DNA of 8,621 bases from JBBQYA01 sp038209155 (GTDB taxonomy: Bacteria > Bacteroidota > Bacteroidia > Sphingobacteriales > Sphingobacteriaceae): the NCBI GenBank assembly GCA_038209155.1, contig JBBQYA010000105.1, positions 1 through 8,621 of the forward strand, written 5' to 3'. The number at the start of each line of letters is the position of its first letter. Positions within the stretch are counted from its first letter, which is position 1. Both the position numbers and the translations under genes were made by a program. The notes under the pieces are model-generated. The model worked only from the letters and a program-made list of their open reading frames with translations. It was not told the origin of the DNA and did not search any database. Below, piece by piece: positions 1 to 7,547 of this stretch.

Positions 1-33
1 TACTATTCTTGTAACATTTGTTTTACTTTTTTC

Positions 34-64
34 TTGACAATGAAATAATTTACGTCTATATTTA
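34..64 (+). promoter_or_regulatory. Candidate promoter of the three-gene operon
   Basis: TTGACA lies at 34-39 and TATATTTA at 57-64. The second element matches the Bacteroidota -7 consensus TAnnTTTG at all but the last base, and the TTG at 34-36 lies 20 bp upstream of it, within the usual -33 to -7 spacing. The same bases also read as a sigma70-like TTGACA and TATATT separated by 17 bp. Transcription would start near 68-72, leaving a leader of about 50 nt before the ATG at 121. No operator or riboswitch is recognisable in that leader, and no Shine-Dalgarno sequence precedes the ATG, as is common in this phylum. The assignment rests on motif and spacing only. Confidence 0.55.
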
Positions 65-120
65 TTTTTTATTGCACAAACCTAGTCTAATACTACTACT
101 TAAATTTAATTCTTAAACGC

Positions 121-3100
121 ATGAGAAAAATTTACTATTTATTTTTGTCTTTTGTCTTCATTGGTTTAGCAAATACCGCATTTGCACAAAACGGAGAACT
201 AAAAGGAAAAGTCATTGACAGCAAAACCAAAGAAGCTGTTCCATTTGCCAGTGTTTCCATAGAATTTAATGGAACCCAAATAGCAGGAAATAAAACAGAT
301 TTTGATGGAAATTACTATATAAAACCTATTCCTCCAGGAAGATACGATGTTAAGATTTCAGTTATTGGCTACAATCCGAGTGTAACAAATAATGTTTTGA
401 TTTCTTCAGATCGTGTTTCTTTTTTAGATAAATCAATTACATCTAATACGCAAGCAATTAAAGAGGTAGAGATTACCGAGTATGTTCGTCCACTAATTGA
501 ACGTGATAATACAACAACAGGAGGTACTTTAACCTCAGAAGAAATAAGAAATCTTCCAACTAGAAATATAAATGCAGCTGTGGCAACTTCGGCAGGTGTT
601 TATCAAAAAGAAGAAGGAGATGGGTTAAATATCAAGGGTTCTAGGGATGAATCAAACGAATATTTTATAGATGGTATTAAGGTTAGAGGTTTAACAGGAA
701 TTCCTCAAGCGGGTATTGAACAAATTACCGTAATCACAGGCGGAGTTCCTGCACAATATGGAGATGCTACCGGAGGTATCATTTCTATTACAACAAAAGG
801 ACCATCAAAAGAATTAGCAGGAGGAGTGGAATTAGTTACTTCCGAAGGCTTAAATGCTTATGGATATAATCTTGCAGCTGTAAATTTATCAGGACCAATT
901 ATAAAACGAAATGCTGGAACTGATTCCGCAAAAGCATTGCTTGGTTTTTTCGTTTCCGCAGAATTAGAGTCTCAGAAAGACCAGGATCCTTCTGCTATTC
1001 AATTATTTAAAGTTAAAGACGATGTTTTAAATGATTTAAGAAGAAACCCAAGACAATTAAACGTCAATGGTAATATACTAGCCTTAGACAGAGGTGAATT
1101 TGTGAAAAAAACTGATTTGGAAAAAATCGGTTTTAATGAAAATAATAGAAGACGTGATATAAGACTTTCTTCAAGAATAGATTATCAATTATCTCAAAAT
1201 TCATTTTTTAGATTAGGAGCAACTGCTAATTTTAGAAAGGCAGATGTTTTTAATAGAAATAATTACTTATTTAACAGCCAAGAAAATTCTGAGAGACTAG
1301 ATAATTCTTATAGAGTTTTTGCAAGATACACTCAGAAATTTGCTCAAGGAGATGATTCCAAATCTTTTATAAGAAATGCATTTTTTGAAATCCAAGCAGA
1401 TTATTCTAAATCTACTGTTGAGCAAAGAGATCCAGAATTAAGGGATAATCTTTTTAGATACGGTCAATGGGGTAAATTTAATTCAACTTTTAGACCTGTT
1501 TTTGCTCAAGATACCATTACAATTAATGGGCAGTTACAAACTAAAATAGTTCAACAAGATCTTTTTTCAGAAAATAATATGACTTTTGAAAGACTAAACA
1601 ATAATGAAGTTATAGCAAATTATGCATCACAGTTTTATGATGTATTTGGAACTTCAAGAGGTTTTAATGACTTCAGATCTAGAGGTGGAGTATCAAATGG
1701 AGATGGAGTAGGTGATATTTATAATTCATACAATGGTTTAGGTACTCAAAGTGGTTATGTTAAATTAAACAATGATCAATATAGATTATTGTTTACCATC
1801 AATGGAAGTATAAAAAATCATTCGGTGCAGGCAGGTTTAGAGTTTGAACAAAGAGTCGATCGGTCCTTTAGACCATCTTCCATTGGACTGTGGAATGTAG
1901 CAAGACTATTAGCGAACAATGGGTTAGTTTTAGACAGGAGCAATCCAATACAATCAAACCAAGGTGATACTGTGTTTTTTAATAGAACTACAGACATTAA
2001 TGTACAATCAACTTTTGATAGAAACTTAAGAAAAAAATTAGGCTTAGGAAATGGAGAATATATTGATATAGATAGTTATGATGCAAGTGTATTTTCTTTA
2101 GATTTGTTTTCAGCCGATGAATTAATAGAAAACAACAGATTTACTGATAACGCCGATGAAGCTTATAGAGGTTTTTCTTACGATGGAAAAAGATTAAGTA
2201 ATAACGTAAACTTTGATGATTTTTTTAGTGATACATTGAATAGACCGATTGGAGCTTTTCAACCTGTTTACATAGCTGGTTATATACAAGATAAGTTTAC
2301 CTTTAAGGACATCATTTTTAATTTGGGTTTAAGAATAGATCGTTTTGATGCAAACCAAAAAGTATTAAAAGATAAATATTCTTTATTTGCTGTAAAGACA
2401 AAATCAGAAGTTGAAGGTATCCAGAATATTAAAAATGGTGGAAAACATCCTAATAATATAGGAAATGACTTTGTAGTGTATGGACAAAATTCCTTAAATC
2501 CAAATTCAGAAATATTAGGCTATAGAAGCGGTGATATATTTTATGATGCCTTAGGAAACGAAGTATCAAATGCAAATGCTATAATAGGTGATGGGGGTAG
2601 CGTTAATCCAATATATAATGATAATATTAAAAGGGATGCCTCAGGAACTCAAGCTAGAATCAGTTCATTATCTTTTAAAGATTTTCAACCGAAAACAGCG
2701 ATCATGCCCAGAGTTTCCTTTTCATTTCCAATATCAGATGAAGCTGCCTTTTTTGCAAATTATGATGTTTTAACTCAAAGAGCACAATCCAGAGTATATT
2801 CATCTCCTTTAGCTTATTATAATTTAGAAAGAAGATCTGGTGGTCAGATAATTGTTAATCCAGATTTAAATCCTGAGAGAACCACCGATTATCAAGTTGG
2901 TTTTAAACAAAAAGTAGGACCAACATCAGCATTAACGATTACATCATTTTACAGAGAGTTGAGAGATCAATTACAATTTGTTCAAGTTAATAATGCTGCT
3001 CCAATAACTTATAATTCGTTTCAAAACCAGGATTTCGGAACCGTTAAAGGATTTACTTTTGCTTATGATTTAAGAAGAACAAATAATGCCTCTTTGAGAC

Positions 3101-3768
3101 TATCTTACACCTTACAGTTTGCAAATGGAACAGGATCTGAATCTACAAGCGCTGGAAACTTAATAAATTTAGGATTAGGTAATGTTATTATACCTAATCC
3201 TTTAGATTTTGATCAAAGACATAATATTGTCGCTTCATTTGATTATAGATATGGCTCAGGTGCAAATTATAATGGTCCTGATAATTTGAGAAAAATTTTA
3301 CAAAATTTGGGAGCTAATTTAATTGTAAGAGGAGGAAGTGGTACACCTTTTAGCAGACAAACGCCTTTTGCAAAATTTGCTGTAATTAATTATGATGAAA
3401 GATTCAGAACTTTAGTCGGATCTCTAAATGGATCAAGAACTCCTTTTACTTCAAATATAGATTTAAGAATAGATAAAGATTTTGACTTAATGGGTAATTC
3501 TGAAAATCAAAAGAATAAATATTTCTTTAATGTTTATTTGCAAATTCAAAATATATTAAATACTCAAAACGTAATAAACGTGTATCCAACAACTGGAAAT
3601 GCAATTGACGATGGTTATTTAACATCTACATTAGGGCTTCAAGAAGTAAATGCTTCTTCAACAAACGATTCTCAATCTTTAATTGATTTATATAGAATCA
3701 AGGCAGAAAATCCTAATAATTTCTCAGCACCTAGAGTATCAAGACTAGGTTTAATTTTCAATTTTTAA
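121..3768 (+). CDS. TonB-dependent outer-membrane receptor with N-terminal carboxypeptidase-regulatory-like domain
   Basis: Predicted outer-membrane active transporter or receptor powered by TonB-ExbB-ExbD; the substrate is unknown. The start is fixed by a signal peptide at residues 1-22, with cleavage at AFA|Q. Residues about 25-105 form a CarboxypepD_reg-like beta-sandwich (GKVIDSKTKEAVPFASVSI, then FDGNYYIKPIPPGRYDV). Residues about 130-228 are the plug, with YFIDGIKVRG at 181-190 and GGVPAQYGDATGGIISITTKG at about 207-227. The remaining roughly 985 residues form an unusually long barrel region with large presumed surface loops, including GYIQDKFTF from 720 and FDQRHNIVASFDYR from 1030. 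The chain ends in RLGLIFNF, an aromatic-terminated beta-signal typical of Bam-inserted proteins. It resembles SusC in its front domain, but no SusD gene follows; a T9SS cargo gene begins 12 bp downstream instead. No FecR or ECF sigma gene is visible, and I see no N-terminal signalling extension. Family assignment is very secure; ligand and exact role are not. Confidence 0.95.
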   Translation: MRKIYYLFLSFVFIGLANTAFAQNGELKGKVIDSKTKEAVPFASVSIEFNGTQIAGNKTDFDGNYYIKPIPPGRYDVKISVIGYNPSVTNNVLISSDRVSFLDKSITSNTQAIKEVEITEYVRPLIERDNTTTGGTLTSEEIRNLPTRNINAAVATSAGVYQKEEGDGLNIKGSRDESNEYFIDGIKVRGLTGIPQAGIEQITVITGGVPAQYGDATGGIISITTKGPSKELAGGVELVTSEGLNAYGYNLAAVNLSGPIIKRNAGTDSAKALLGFFVSAELESQKDQDPSAIQLFKVKDDVLNDLRRNPRQLNVNGNILALDRGEFVKKTDLEKIGFNENNRRRDIRLSSRIDYQLSQNSFFRLGATANFRKADVFNRNNYLFNSQENSERLDNSYRVFARYTQKFAQGDDSKSFIRNAFFEIQADYSKSTVEQRDPELRDNLFRYGQWGKFNSTFRPVFAQDTITINGQLQTKIVQQDLFSENNMTFERLNNNEVIANYASQFYDVFGTSRGFNDFRSRGGVSNGDGVGDIYNSYNGLGTQSGYVKLNNDQYRLLFTINGSIKNHSVQAGLEFEQRVDRSFRPSSIGLWNVARLLANNGLVLDRSNPIQSNQGDTVFFNRTTDINVQSTFDRNLRKKLGLGNGEYIDIDSYDASVFSLDLFSADELIENNRFTDNADEAYRGFSYDGKRLSNNVNFDDFFSDTLNRPIGAFQPVYIAGYIQDKFTFKDIIFNLGLRIDRFDANQKVLKDKYSLFAVKTKSEVEGIQNIKNGGKHPNNIGNDFVVYGQNSLNPNSEILGYRSGDIFYDALGNEVSNANAIIGDGGSVNPIYNDNIKRDASGTQARISSLSFKDFQPKTAIMPRVSFSFPISDEAAFFANYDVLTQRAQSRVYSSPLAYYNLERRSGGQIIVNPDLNPERTTDYQVGFKQKVGPTSALTITSFYRELRDQLQFVQVNNAAPITYNSFQNQDFGTVKGFTFAYDLRRTNNASLRLSYTLQFANGTGSESTSAGNLINLGLGNVIIPNPLDFDQRHNIVASFDYRYGSGANYNGPDNLRKILQNLGANLIVRGGSGTPFSRQTPFAKFAVINYDERFRTLVGSLNGSRTPFTSNIDLRIDKDFDLMGNSENQKNKYFFNVYLQIQNILNTQNVINVYPTTGNAIDDGYLTSTLGLQEVNASSTNDSQSLIDLYRIKAENPNNFSAPRVSRLGLIFNF
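3171..3201. repeat. Perfect 11-bp inverted repeat with 9-nt loop, inside the receptor gene
   Basis: AGGATTAGGTA at 3171-3181 is the exact reverse complement of TACCTAATCCT at 3191-3201, with 9 nt (ATGTTATTA) between them. The stem is continuous, so an mRNA hairpin or a DNA cruciform is possible. It lies in codons for LGLGNVIIPNPLDF just before the FDQRHN strand of the barrel. It is not followed by a U-tract, so it does not look like an intrinsic terminator. Whether it has a function or is a by-product of the codons is unknown. Confidence 0.7.
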
Positions 3769-3780
3769 TTTATATTTTAT

Positions 3781-6700
3781 ATGAACTATATACAAACTTT
3801 TAGAAATTTTTTAATTTTTATAATCGTTTTTCTTTTTTCAAACATTAATTCTGAAGCAAAGGAGAATAAATACATAATCCAACCTAATAAAACGAATGTA
3901 ATTTCCAAAACTTCGGCTGGATGTTCCCCTCCAAAATCATCTGTTGATTTAGATATAAATAATGTTAGGGCAAGACTGCACAATGGTGGTGATATGTGGT
4001 GGGATTTGGTTGCCCTTCCCAAATATGAAGTTCCAAAAGTTACACCAGGTACTGGTCAAATTTCTAGACATCCATTATATGCATCTGCTATTTGGTTAGG
4101 AGGTATAGATGATGCAAATGTACTTAGAACTGCAGGTCAAACCTACAGAAATTCTGGTTCAGCTTTTGATTTTTGGCCAGGAGCAATTGATACTACTACT
4201 GGAAATATTGAGCCTGAGGATTGTATATTATATGATAAACATTATAAAATTGATTTGGCTGAAATTGATTTTTTTAATGAAAATGGAGGGAGTGTTCCAA
4301 CCTCTATAAGCCAATGGCCAGGTAATCCTTTTAAACCTTATCAGTCAAAGAAACAAGCTCCATTTGTAGACGTGGATGGTGACGGGGTCTACAACCCTAA
4401 ATCATTTGTTGCATCTAGTCCTAATAAAAGTGATTATCCGGATATTTTAGGAGATCAAGCCATTTGGTGGGTTATAAATGATGTTGGAAATATACACACT
4501 AAATACCTTGGCCAACCTATTGGTATTGAAATACAAACTTTAGCGTTTGCTTTTAGTACCTCTGACGCAATTGATAATATGACATTTTATAGGTTTACTC
4601 TAATAAATAGAGGTTCGAATTCATTGAATAGCACTTATATGGCTCAATGGACTGACCCAGATTTAGGAAATGCAGCAGATGATTTTGTTGGTGTTGATGT
4701 TGATAGAAGTTTTTCTTATTGCTACAATGGTGATGCTGTTGATGAAACTACAACAGGATATGGTGAAAATCCTCCAAGAGTAGGAATTGATTTTTTTGAA
4801 GGGCCTTTTTCGGATCCCAATGATGGTATTGATAATGATAGAGATGGTGTAATAGATAATTTAGATACATTGGAAAATGGTACTATATTAACTGAAAGAA
4901 TTGCCCTTTCCAAATTTATGTATTTCAATAATATAGCCGGTGATAGAGGAGATCCCAATAATGATATTCAAATGTACCGCTATCTAACTGGTTTTTGGAG
5001 TAATGGAACACCTCTTTCTTACGGAAGAGATGGATTTGATCCAAACAACACTGACTTTGCAGATTTTGCTTTCCCGGGGACCACAGACCTAAAAGGTAGG
5101 CCAAAGTGGTCTGAATGTACCGAGAATAATGAAGTTAATGATAGGAGGTTTGTTCAATCTGCTGGATCTTTTACTCTTAAACCTGGCGCTGTTAATATTA
5201 TTACAACTGGAGCTGTATTTGCATTTGGAACAGGATCGGGTCCATGTGATGATGATGCGAATAGTCTATTGTTAGCAGCCGATGATGTTGCACAAGCTTT
5301 GTTTGATAATAATTTTAAAGCGGTAACTGGTCCTCCAGTTCCTCCTATTAGCGTTGTTGAACTAGATAAGAAACTAGTAATATCAATATTTAATACGGAA
5401 AAGACTGAAAAATTCGACAAAGTTGAATTTCAATCTATAGCATTAAAACCTTTTAGATACAAATTTCAAGGGTATAAACTTTATCAAGTAGCAAATAGTA
5501 GTGTAAAACTTTCTCAAGTTGATGATCCTTTAAAAGCTGCATTAATTTATCAAGGTGATATTATTGATAATGTTGGAACCATAATTAATAAAAGTTTTGT
5601 TCCAGCTTTAAATAATTCACAAGCAGTATTAAAAGTTCAAGGAGCAAATTTGGGGATAAAGCATGTTATTGAATTTACTCAAGATAGATTCAAGTCTAAT
5701 AACATTATTTCAAATAATAAGCAATATTTTTTCTTATTGGAAGCCTATGCTTATGCAGATTCCGCATTCGATGATAATCCAAAAGCAGTTAAACCTTATG
5801 CAATTGGTTATCAGACAGGTCAAAAAAATCCAACTGGTGTTGTTTCTGGTACACCAAGATTTTCTGCTCCAAGATTTGGAGGTACACAAATTACTGAGCA
5901 AACAGGAGTGGAATTAAAACTACTTTCTGGAAGAGGTAATGGTAATAATTTTGTCGATTTAAAAAATCCTTCTGAGGTTTTATTAACTGGAAGAATAAAT
6001 AACCCTATATACATACCTAACTCGGCACCAGTAGAAGTTCTTGTTTATGATCCTTTCAAAGTACCAAATGCAGAATTTGAAATTAAATTTGTGAAGGTTA
6101 TTGATAGCATATTACCATTAAACATTGATACTGTAAAAGCTTATGTACCAGGATTGGAACGTTGGATTTTAATCAATAAAACAAGCAATGATACTGTTTT
6201 TTCAGATACTACATTAGTTGATTATCAACAAGTTATTCCTGAATATGGAATAAGTATTAACTCAAGAGATGTTAAAGACTTACCAGGACAAAAACAAAGA
6301 GTAAATAAAAATGGGTTTATAGGTGCTAGTCTGGTATTTAAAGATAATTCTAGCAGATGGTTAGATTTTTTGACAGATGTTAATCCAATAGCTCCAGCAA
6401 CAAGCCCTAATAATTGGATTGATCAAGGAAGTTTAAGTTCACTCAGCCTAGATTCTTTAGGATTTTATGGAAATATCTTAAATGGTAAGGTTGCACCTTA
6501 TAGATTTACTTCAATCTCAATAACTAAGTTTCAAGTAACTCCAACATTTGAATATGTATTTTCAGAGCTACCTAGTATAGATGTTATTTTTACTCCAGAC
6601 CAAAGTAAATGGTCTAAATGTATAGTTATAGAAACTGGTAGTTCTACTACAACAAATCAAGGAAATCAATCAAGATTAAACTTACGTAAAGCTCTTTCGA

Positions 6701-7524
6701 TACAAAACACAAATGGAGATACAGTTACTAATGGTGAACAGGGTCGAGGATTTTTTCCAGGGTATGCAATTAATACTAATACGGGAGAAAGATTAAACGT
6801 TTTCTTTGGTGAATCTTCATCAGATATTACCAATAATGGTGGAGATATGAAATTTAATCCTACCACGAGCACTGTTGCCCAAGGTGGAAAACATTTTATT
6901 TATGTATTAAATACTAAGTATGATGAAGGGAATGCAGCATACGCAGCTTTATCAGTTCCAAATATTAATTCTCCATCACTACTTGCAAAAAGAAATTTGT
7001 TTAAAACGGCTGCTTGGACCTGTATACCGCTTCTAGCTAGTAGACAAACGTTATTATCTTCTGAAGTTAAACTTAGTGTTAGGATTGCAAGTCCTTACGG
7101 GCAATACAATACAGGAACTACAGGAAACGATGATTTTCCATATTATTCTTTTAATACTTCAAATATTGCTGCAAACTTAGGGATTAATGAAGTTGCAAAA
7201 TCTGCGTTAGATTTAATACGAATTGTTCCTAATCCTTATTATGGATTTTCGGAATATGAATTATCTAATATTGACAATGTCGTAAAAATTACCAATTTAC
7301 CGACCCGTTGTTCGATAACTATTTACACTACAAGCGGTATATATGTAACTCGGTTAGAAAAAGATGATGTAAATAGAAATTTCGTAAACTGGGATTTACA
7401 AAATGACAAAAATGTTCCAGTGGCTAGTGGAATCTATTTAATTCATATTAAGGCAGATGGAATTGGGGAAAAGGTTCTTAAATGGTTTGGAGTAGTTAGA
7501 CCAACGGATTTGACTAATTTTTAA
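3781..7524 (+). CDS. Large secreted surface protein with T9SS type A C-terminal sorting domain
   Basis: Predicted to cross the inner membrane by Sec and the outer membrane by T9SS, then to be anchored on the surface or released. The start is supported by a signal peptide (hydrophobic residues about 10-20, likely cleavage SEA|K after 26) and the 12-bp gap to the receptor gene. The N-terminal part has NGGDMWWDL (68-76), YASAIWLGGIDDANVLRTAGQTYR (100-123) and DFWPG (130-134), motifs I associate with a large uncharacterised Bacteroidota T9SS family. Two calcium-type loops are visible: DVDGDGVYN at 197-205 and DNDRDGVID at 351-359. Residues from about 545 to 1140 look like successive beta-rich domains, with KFQGYKLYQ suggesting a fibronectin-III-like fold, though I cannot assign them firmly. 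Residues about 1146-1247 form the sorting domain: VPNPYYG, VKITNLPTRCSITIYTTSG, WDLQNDKNVPVASGIYLIHI. The tail RPTDLTNF extends past the usual last strand. No catalytic motif is recognised, so a binding or structural role is inferred, perhaps as surface partner of the upstream receptor. Confidence 0.88.
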   Translation: MNYIQTFRNFLIFIIVFLFSNINSEAKENKYIIQPNKTNVISKTSAGCSPPKSSVDLDINNVRARLHNGGDMWWDLVALPKYEVPKVTPGTGQISRHPLYASAIWLGGIDDANVLRTAGQTYRNSGSAFDFWPGAIDTTTGNIEPEDCILYDKHYKIDLAEIDFFNENGGSVPTSISQWPGNPFKPYQSKKQAPFVDVDGDGVYNPKSFVASSPNKSDYPDILGDQAIWWVINDVGNIHTKYLGQPIGIEIQTLAFAFSTSDAIDNMTFYRFTLINRGSNSLNSTYMAQWTDPDLGNAADDFVGVDVDRSFSYCYNGDAVDETTTGYGENPPRVGIDFFEGPFSDPNDGIDNDRDGVIDNLDTLENGTILTERIALSKFMYFNNIAGDRGDPNNDIQMYRYLTGFWSNGTPLSYGRDGFDPNNTDFADFAFPGTTDLKGRPKWSECTENNEVNDRRFVQSAGSFTLKPGAVNIITTGAVFAFGTGSGPCDDDANSLLLAADDVAQALFDNNFKAVTGPPVPPISVVELDKKLVISIFNTEKTEKFDKVEFQSIALKPFRYKFQGYKLYQVANSSVKLSQVDDPLKAALIYQGDIIDNVGTIINKSFVPALNNSQAVLKVQGANLGIKHVIEFTQDRFKSNNIISNNKQYFFLLEAYAYADSAFDDNPKAVKPYAIGYQTGQKNPTGVVSGTPRFSAPRFGGTQITEQTGVELKLLSGRGNGNNFVDLKNPSEVLLTGRINNPIYIPNSAPVEVLVYDPFKVPNAEFEIKFVKVIDSILPLNIDTVKAYVPGLERWILINKTSNDTVFSDTTLVDYQQVIPEYGISINSRDVKDLPGQKQRVNKNGFIGASLVFKDNSSRWLDFLTDVNPIAPATSPNNWIDQGSLSSLSLDSLGFYGNILNGKVAPYRFTSISITKFQVTPTFEYVFSELPSIDVIFTPDQSKWSKCIVIETGSSTTTNQGNQSRLNLRKALSIQNTNGDTVTNGEQGRGFFPGYAINTNTGERLNVFFGESSSDITNNGGDMKFNPTTSTVAQGGKHFIYVLNTKYDEGNAAYAALSVPNINSPSLLAKRNLFKTAAWTCIPLLASRQTLLSSEVKLSVRIASPYGQYNTGTTGNDDFPYYSFNTSNIAANLGINEVAKSALDLIRIVPNPYYGFSEYELSNIDNVVKITNLPTRCSITIYTTSGIYVTRLEKDDVNRNFVNWDLQNDKNVPVASGIYLIHIKADGIGEKVLKWFGVVRPTDLTNF
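7216..7524 (+). other. T9SS type A C-terminal sorting domain within the large secreted protein
   Basis: Residues 1146-1247 follow the Por_Secre_tail pattern. NP at 1151-1152 opens the domain, a hydrophobic strand pair VKITNL and ITIYTTSGIYV follows, then a tryptophan-Asp (WD at 1204-1205) and the late motif SGIYLIHI at 1216-1223. In characterised systems this fold is recognised by PorV and removed by the sortase PorU, with the cargo transferred to A-LPS or released. The last eight residues, RPTDLTNF, come after the strand that commonly ends such domains. The domain identity is clear; cleavage and anchoring here are inferred. Confidence 0.85.
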
Positions 7525-7547
7525 TTAAATATAAATTCATACATACG

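Noticed and set aside
121..3768. Naming the first gene susC.
   Set aside because: The domain order is SusC-like, but there is no SusD partner and no polysaccharide-utilisation enzyme in the window, so the substrate-specific name is not justified.
3910..3924. SAGC at residues 45-48 of the T9SS cargo looks like a lipoprotein lipobox.
   Set aside because: It lies about 27 residues after the end of the hydrophobic signal segment, with polar residues between, so signal peptidase II would not be expected to use it. The SEA|K site fits signal peptidase I better.
2588..5917. Short forward frames overlapping the large genes (2588-2773, 4109-4309, 5663-5917).
   Set aside because: They are out-of-frame readings of well-supported genes, rich in Leu, Ile and Met as expected from AT-rich shifted codons, with no conserved motif.
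3786..6872. Several reverse-strand open frames of 64-88 codons (3786-4022, 4722-4958, 5154-5420, 5820-6014, 6666-6872).
   Set aside because: All lie antisense inside the clearly coding 1247-aa gene, have no recognisable domains or promoter context, and have compositions expected of shadow frames.
7520..7529. TTTAATTAAA palindrome at the junction of the cargo and PorV-like genes.
   Set aside because: It is only A and T, overlaps the stop codon, and is expected by chance in such sequence; it has no G-C stem and is not a credible terminator or operator.
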